Source of the DNA: Candidatus Shapirobacteria bacterium
GTDB lineage: Bacteria; Patescibacteriota; Microgenomatia; UBA12405; JAHJSD01
DNA length: 9,056 nucleotides
Direction: 5' to 3'
Assembly (NCBI GenBank): GCA_027021145.1
Contig: JALUUX010000063.1
Coordinates: 1 to 9,056, forward strand
The notes beneath the pieces were generated by a model, which was given only the letters and a program-made list of their open reading frames with translations, was not told the DNA's origin and ran no database searches. Shown here piece by piece: positions 5,556-9,056 of the stretch. Every line of letters begins with the position of its first letter. Positions within the stretch are counted from its first letter, which is position 1. The translations under genes were made by a program, and so were the position numbers.

Positions 5556-8500
5556 TCCTTTTCGCCATCTAATTGATTTTAAAGGGTTGCGCATCAAGTT
5601 GGCTTCGCCAGAAGAGATTTTAGCCTGGTCTTATGGTGAAGTGACTAAACCAGAAACGATTAATTATCGTACCTGGCGCCCAGAGAAGGACGGCCTTTTC
5701 TGTGAGAAAATTTTTGGCCCAACTAAAGATTTTGAGTGTTATTGCGGCAAATACAAGAAAATCCGCTACCGCGGCGTCATCTGCGATAAATGCGGGGTGG
5801 AGGTAACGCGCTCTCGGGTACGACGGGAGAGAATGGGACATATTACCTTGGCCGCTCCAGTGGTTCACCTTTGGTTTTTGAAAAACAATCCTTCTCCCTT
5901 AACTTTGCTCTTGGATCTTCCTCAGCGTGAGTTGGAGGGAGTGATTTATTTTGCTCGCTATTTGGTGACTGAGGTAGAGGAAAAGCAGCGTCAAGAGATG
6001 GTTAAGCGTATTCGTCGGGGCATTAAGCAGGAAAAGGAGGTAATTGCTCAGGAAATTGCCCGAGAAATTAAGCGGTTAGAGGAAGCAGCCGAGCAAGAAA
6101 AGAAACGCTTGGTAGATAAAATTAAAAATAAGGAGCAGTTACTAGTGGCTCAGGAAGAAATTGCCGTTCGATTGCGACAAAAAAAGCGCCGCCTAGAAAA
6201 TAAGAAATTGATTGAGCAGGAAAAATTGACTAGCCTGGGTCGGATTCTCGAAGAAAAGGTGAGAACAATGAAGCCGCTGACAATTCTCTCCGAAGAAGAG
6301 ATGCTTCACTTAGAACGATTTGGAGCCCAAGAGTTTTTCCAGGCCGGTATGGGTGCGGAGGCAGTTTTGCGGATCATTGAGAAAATTGATCTAAATAAAT
6401 TAGCTAAACAACTACAGCGAGAATTGAAGCGAACTACTAGTCTTCAAAAGAAGAAGAAGTTAATGCGCAAGCTCAGATTGGTTAAAGGAATGTTAAAGGC
6501 CCAAATTGACCCCAGCTGGATGATTTTGCGAATTTTGCCTGTAATTCCTCCTGATCTCCGGCCCATGGTTCAGTTAACAGGCGGCCGTTTTGCCACCAGC
6601 GATTTAAATGATCTTTATCGTCGAGTGATCAATCGTAATAATCGCTTGAAGCGCCTGATCGAATTGGGAGCGCCGGAGATTATTTTGCGTAACGAAAAGC
6701 GGATGCTGCAGGAGGCAGTGGATATTTTAATTGATGCTACCAAAAGTGCTCGGCGTCGAAGGATTGCTCGCCGCACTCCTCGCTCTCTTTCTGACCTTTT
6801 GCGGGGTAAAAAAGGTCGGTTTAGACGCAATCTCTTGGGCAAGCGGGTTGATTACTCTGGCCGCAGCGTCATTGTTGTTGGTCCCGAGCTCAAGTTGAAT
6901 CAATGCGGCCTGCCTAAAGAAATGGCCTTGGAGATGTTTAAGCCCTTCGTTCTTCGGGAAATTATGTTGCGCGGCTTAGCTCCCAATATCCGCGGCGCCA
7001 AGAATTTGATTGATCATCGCCCTCCCGAGGTCTATGACATCTTAGAGGAGGTGGTCAAAGATAAATTAATTCTTCTCAACCGAGCCCCAACGCTTCATAA
7101 ATTGTCAATTCAGGCTTTTTATCCTATGTTAGTAGATGGTCTAGCGATTAGAATCCATCCTTGTATTTGTGCCGGTTTTAACGCTGATTTCGATGGAGAC
7201 CAAATGGGTGTTCACCTTCCTCTTTCCAATAAAGCCCAAGAGGAAGCCAAAACCCTGATGTTGCCCTCCGAGAATTTGTTAAAACCAGCCGATGGCTCAC
7301 CCATCAATGTTCCTAGTAAAGAAATGATTGTCGGTTGTTATTATCTGACTTCGGTTCGAGAAGAAGATTTGGAGCGGGAAAAATCAACTTCACTTGAGGG
7401 GTTAAAGTTATTTGCTAGCCCAGAAGAGGCAATTTTAGCCTGGAGGTCAGGTAAGGTTGAGCTACGCCAGCTAATTGCGGCTCGAATCCGGGGAGAGATT
7501 AAGATTACCACTGTTGGTCGAATCATCTTTAATAATATTTTGCCCGAGGAAATGCGCTTTATTAATCATCCAGTTAATGCCAAGGGGATCAAAGAATTGC
7601 TTAAAATTGCCTTTGAAAAATTTGATCGTCAGCGAGTGGTTGAACTCATTGATGCCCTAAAAGAAGTTGGTTTCTGGGGAGCGACTTATTCGGGTGTTTC
7701 TCTTTCAATTTTTGATTGTCAAACAACGCCAGAAAAAGATCGTTTGATTCAAGAAGCTAATCAGAAGACAAGCGAAATCGAGGAAAATTATCATCAGGGT
7801 TTGATCACTCAGGAAGAGAAAGAGGATTTAGTGAAAAATGTTTGGATCGAAACCACCGAAGAAATTGCCAATTTAACTTGGGAGCGCTTTTCTCCTGATG
7901 CTCCAATTAAATTAATTAGTGATGCCGGAATTAAGCGAGTCTCTCGGGACCAAATCAAGCAAATCTCTGGTATTAGGGGCTTAGTGGTTGATCCTTTAGG
8001 TCGGATTGTACCCTTGCCGACAAAGTCTAACTTCCGCCAGGGACTCTCGGTTTTTGAATATGTAACCGGAGCTCGGGGTTCGCGAAAGGGATTGACTGAT
8101 ACTGCTCTCAAGACTGCTGACGCCGGTTATCTCACTCGTCGCTTGGTCGATGTGGCCCATACTTGTTTGGTGAGAGAGGAAGATTGTGGCACCAGTCGGA
8201 AAATTATTATCAGTCGTGAGGGAGAGCGAAAAGATTCGTTTAATCGGCGGATTCTTGGCCGCTTTTTGGCTGACTCGGTCAAAGATCCCAAGACAGGCGA
8301 AGTATTGGCCAAGAAGGGGGTAATTATTAATGAGGAATTGGTCGCGTTATTAGAGAAACATCAGATTAACCAGGTGGCGGTTCGTTCACCATTAACTTGT
8401 CGCACCAAATATGGTGTTTGCACCAAGTGTTATGGTTGGGATCTTTCTACTCGAGAGGTAGTTGAAGTTGGTACTCCAGTAGGAGTGATTGCTGCTCAGT

Positions 8501-9056
8501 CAATCGGTGAGCCAGGCACCCAACTAACTATGCGGACCAAGCACGCTGGTGGTGTAGTGGGCTTAGATGTAACTCAAGGTTTGCCCCGAGTTCAAGAATT
8601 ATTTGAAGCCCGCATGCCTAAAGTGGTCGCTCCTTTGGCTGAAATTGATGGTCGAGTTAAAGTGACTGAACTCGATGATGGTTATCAGGTAGTGATTAAA
8701 GGAAAGAAAGGCAAAGAAACAATTACTGTTAGCTATTTGATTCCCTTGACAAGTACGCTCCGAGTCAAGAGCGGCGATTTGGTGGTTAAGGGAACTCAGC
8801 TGGCTTCCGGCTCTCTGGATATTCGAGAGGTGTTGCGAGTTAGGGGTCTAGAAGCCGCTCAAGAATATCTTTTGACCGAAGTACAGCGAGTTTACGAATC
8901 GCAGGGAATTAGCATCCATGATAAGCATTTTGAGATTATTATTCGAGAGATGAGTAGTCTGGTTCGGGTTGATAGCCCCGGCGATACCAATTTCCTTATT
9001 GGCGAGTATGTAGAGCAGCCTGTTTTTGCTGAAGAAAACGAAAAAGTCAAACGCGA
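5515..9056 (+). CDS. rpoC: DNA-directed RNA polymerase subunit beta', 3' end cut off by the window
   Basis: RpoC carries the catalytic Mg2+ and the clamp. Translation from 5515 stays open for 1180 codons to the right edge. Landmarks: zinc site 1 with Cys75, Cys77, Cys90 and Cys93 (ECYCGKYKK, GVICDKCGVEVT); a charged coiled-coil insertion at about 154-258; lid/rudder and switch 2 region (GRFRRNLLGKRVDYSGRSV, 434-452); RAPTLHKLSIQAF (523-535); catalytic NADFDGDQMGVH (556-567) with Asp558, Asp560 and Asp562; F-loop region 803-822; bridge helix KGLTDTALKTADAGYLTRR (858-876); zinc site 2 with Cys891, Cys962, Cys969 and Cys972; trigger loop GEPGTQLTMRTKHAGG (998-1013). There is no large insertion in the trigger loop. 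ATG 5515 is preferred for its Shine-Dalgarno and gives a 41-base overlap with rpoB; ATG 5536 would give 20 bases. The C-terminal part, expected to add the remaining beta'-jaw/clamp residues, lies outside the window. Several normally invariant active-centre residues differ; see the findings. Confidence 0.98.
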   Translation, partial: MSQRVIKMSKIKTDPFRHLIDFKGLRIKLASPEEILAWSYGEVTKPETINYRTWRPEKDGLFCEKIFGPTKDFECYCGKYKKIRYRGVICDKCGVEVTRSRVRRERMGHITLAAPVVHLWFLKNNPSPLTLLLDLPQRELEGVIYFARYLVTEVEEKQRQEMVKRIRRGIKQEKEVIAQEIAREIKRLEEAAEQEKKRLVDKIKNKEQLLVAQEEIAVRLRQKKRRLENKKLIEQEKLTSLGRILEEKVRTMKPLTILSEEEMLHLERFGAQEFFQAGMGAEAVLRIIEKIDLNKLAKQLQRELKRTTSLQKKKKLMRKLRLVKGMLKAQIDPSWMILRILPVIPPDLRPMVQLTGGRFATSDLNDLYRRVINRNNRLKRLIELGAPEIILRNEKRMLQEAVDILIDATKSARRRRIARRTPRSLSDLLRGKKGRFRRNLLGKRVDYSGRSVIVVGPELKLNQCGLPKEMALEMFKPFVLREIMLRGLAPNIRGAKNLIDHRPPEVYDILEEVVKDKLILLNRAPTLHKLSIQAFYPMLVDGLAIRIHPCICAGFNADFDGDQMGVHLPLSNKAQEEAKTLMLPSENLLKPADGSPINVPSKEMIVGCYYLTSVREEDLEREKSTSLEGLKLFASPEEAILAWRSGKVELRQLIAARIRGEIKITTVGRIIFNNILPEEMRFINHPVNAKGIKELLKIAFEKFDRQRVVELIDALKEVGFWGATYSGVSLSIFDCQTTPEKDRLIQEANQKTSEIEENYHQGLITQEEKEDLVKNVWIETTEEIANLTWERFSPDAPIKLISDAGIKRVSRDQIKQISGIRGLVVDPLGRIVPLPTKSNFRQGLSVFEYVTGARGSRKGLTDTALKTADAGYLTRRLVDVAHTCLVREEDCGTSRKIIISREGERKDSFNRRILGRFLADSVKDPKTGEVLAKKGVIINEELVALLEKHQINQVAVRSPLTCRTKYGVCTKCYGWDLSTREVVEVGTPVGVIAAQSIGEPGTQLTMRTKHAGGVVGLDVTQGLPRVQELFEARMPKVVAPLAEIDGRVKVTELDDGYQVVIKGKKGKETITVSYLIPLTSTLRVKSGDLVVKGTQLASGSLDIREVLRVRGLEAAQEYLLTEVQRVYESQGISIHDKHFEIIIREMSSLVRVDSPGDTNFLIGEYVEQPVFAEENEKVKR

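Noticed and set aside
5620..8312. Several - strand open frames of 61-100 codons inside rpoC, and similar ones inside rpoB
   Set aside because: All are antisense shadows of highly conserved polymerase sequence with no start signals.
1..9056. Recoded TGA (Gly or Trp), as in some CPR lineages
   Set aside because: TGA ends the sortase, mltG and rpoB at the expected protein lengths, and no TGA interrupts a conserved frame.
1..9056. CRISPR array, insertion sequence, tRNA or defence system
   Set aside because: There are no repeat-spacer patterns, transposase motifs or tRNA-like folds, and intergenic space totals little more than 100 bases.

Overview
The window is a block of housekeeping genes, all on the + strand and tightly packed, with both ends cut inside genes. 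In order it holds: the C-terminal part of a membrane-anchored sortase; the RuvX/YqgF nuclease-family gene; a 66-residue zinc-ribbon protein that I cannot name; the lytic transglycosylase gene mltG; then rpoB (complete) and rpoC (first 1180 codons, running off the right edge). Five of the six reading frames are closed or nearly closed by normal stops (TGA and TAA). TGA acts as stop at three genes and never occurs inside a conserved frame, so the code is the standard bacterial one.

The likely source is an uncultivated bacterium of the Candidate Phyla Radiation (Patescibacteria), possibly near the Microgenomates. This is an inference (about 0.65). It rests on a short RpoB (1079 residues, with no large lineage insertions), many departures from textbook RNA polymerase motifs, an rpoB that is not preceded by rplL, and a sortase in a genome that otherwise looks neither clearly Gram-positive nor Proteobacterial. 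Base composition is moderate and codon use looks even throughout, with no sign of recent transfer.

Layout. Positions 1-2246 form an apparent operon. The sortase and ruvX overlap by four bases (ATGA), the zinc-ribbon gene has its own strong Shine-Dalgarno, and mltG follows 17 bases later. The order ruvX - small gene - mltG resembles the Bacillus yrrK - yrzB - yrrL order, although the small protein here is different. The link is envelope (sortase, MltG) plus a DNA/RNA maintenance nuclease. At 2233-2261 a near-consensus sigma70-type promoter lies across the mltG stop codon. After it come a leader of about 48 bases with a small GC-rich hairpin (UCCG tetraloop) and a run of seven T, then rpoB without a visible Shine-Dalgarno. 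rpoB and rpoC overlap by 41 bases, and the rpoC ribosome binding site lies inside rpoB.

I found no mobile element, CRISPR array, tRNA, rRNA or unknown multi-gene system. The most interesting content is inside the RNA polymerase: a rifampicin-pocket sequence unlike sensitive enzymes, substitutions in the bridge-helix hinge, trigger loop, rudder and the NTP-contacting loop of beta', a charged coiled-coil insertion in beta', and a possible attenuator in the rpoB leader.
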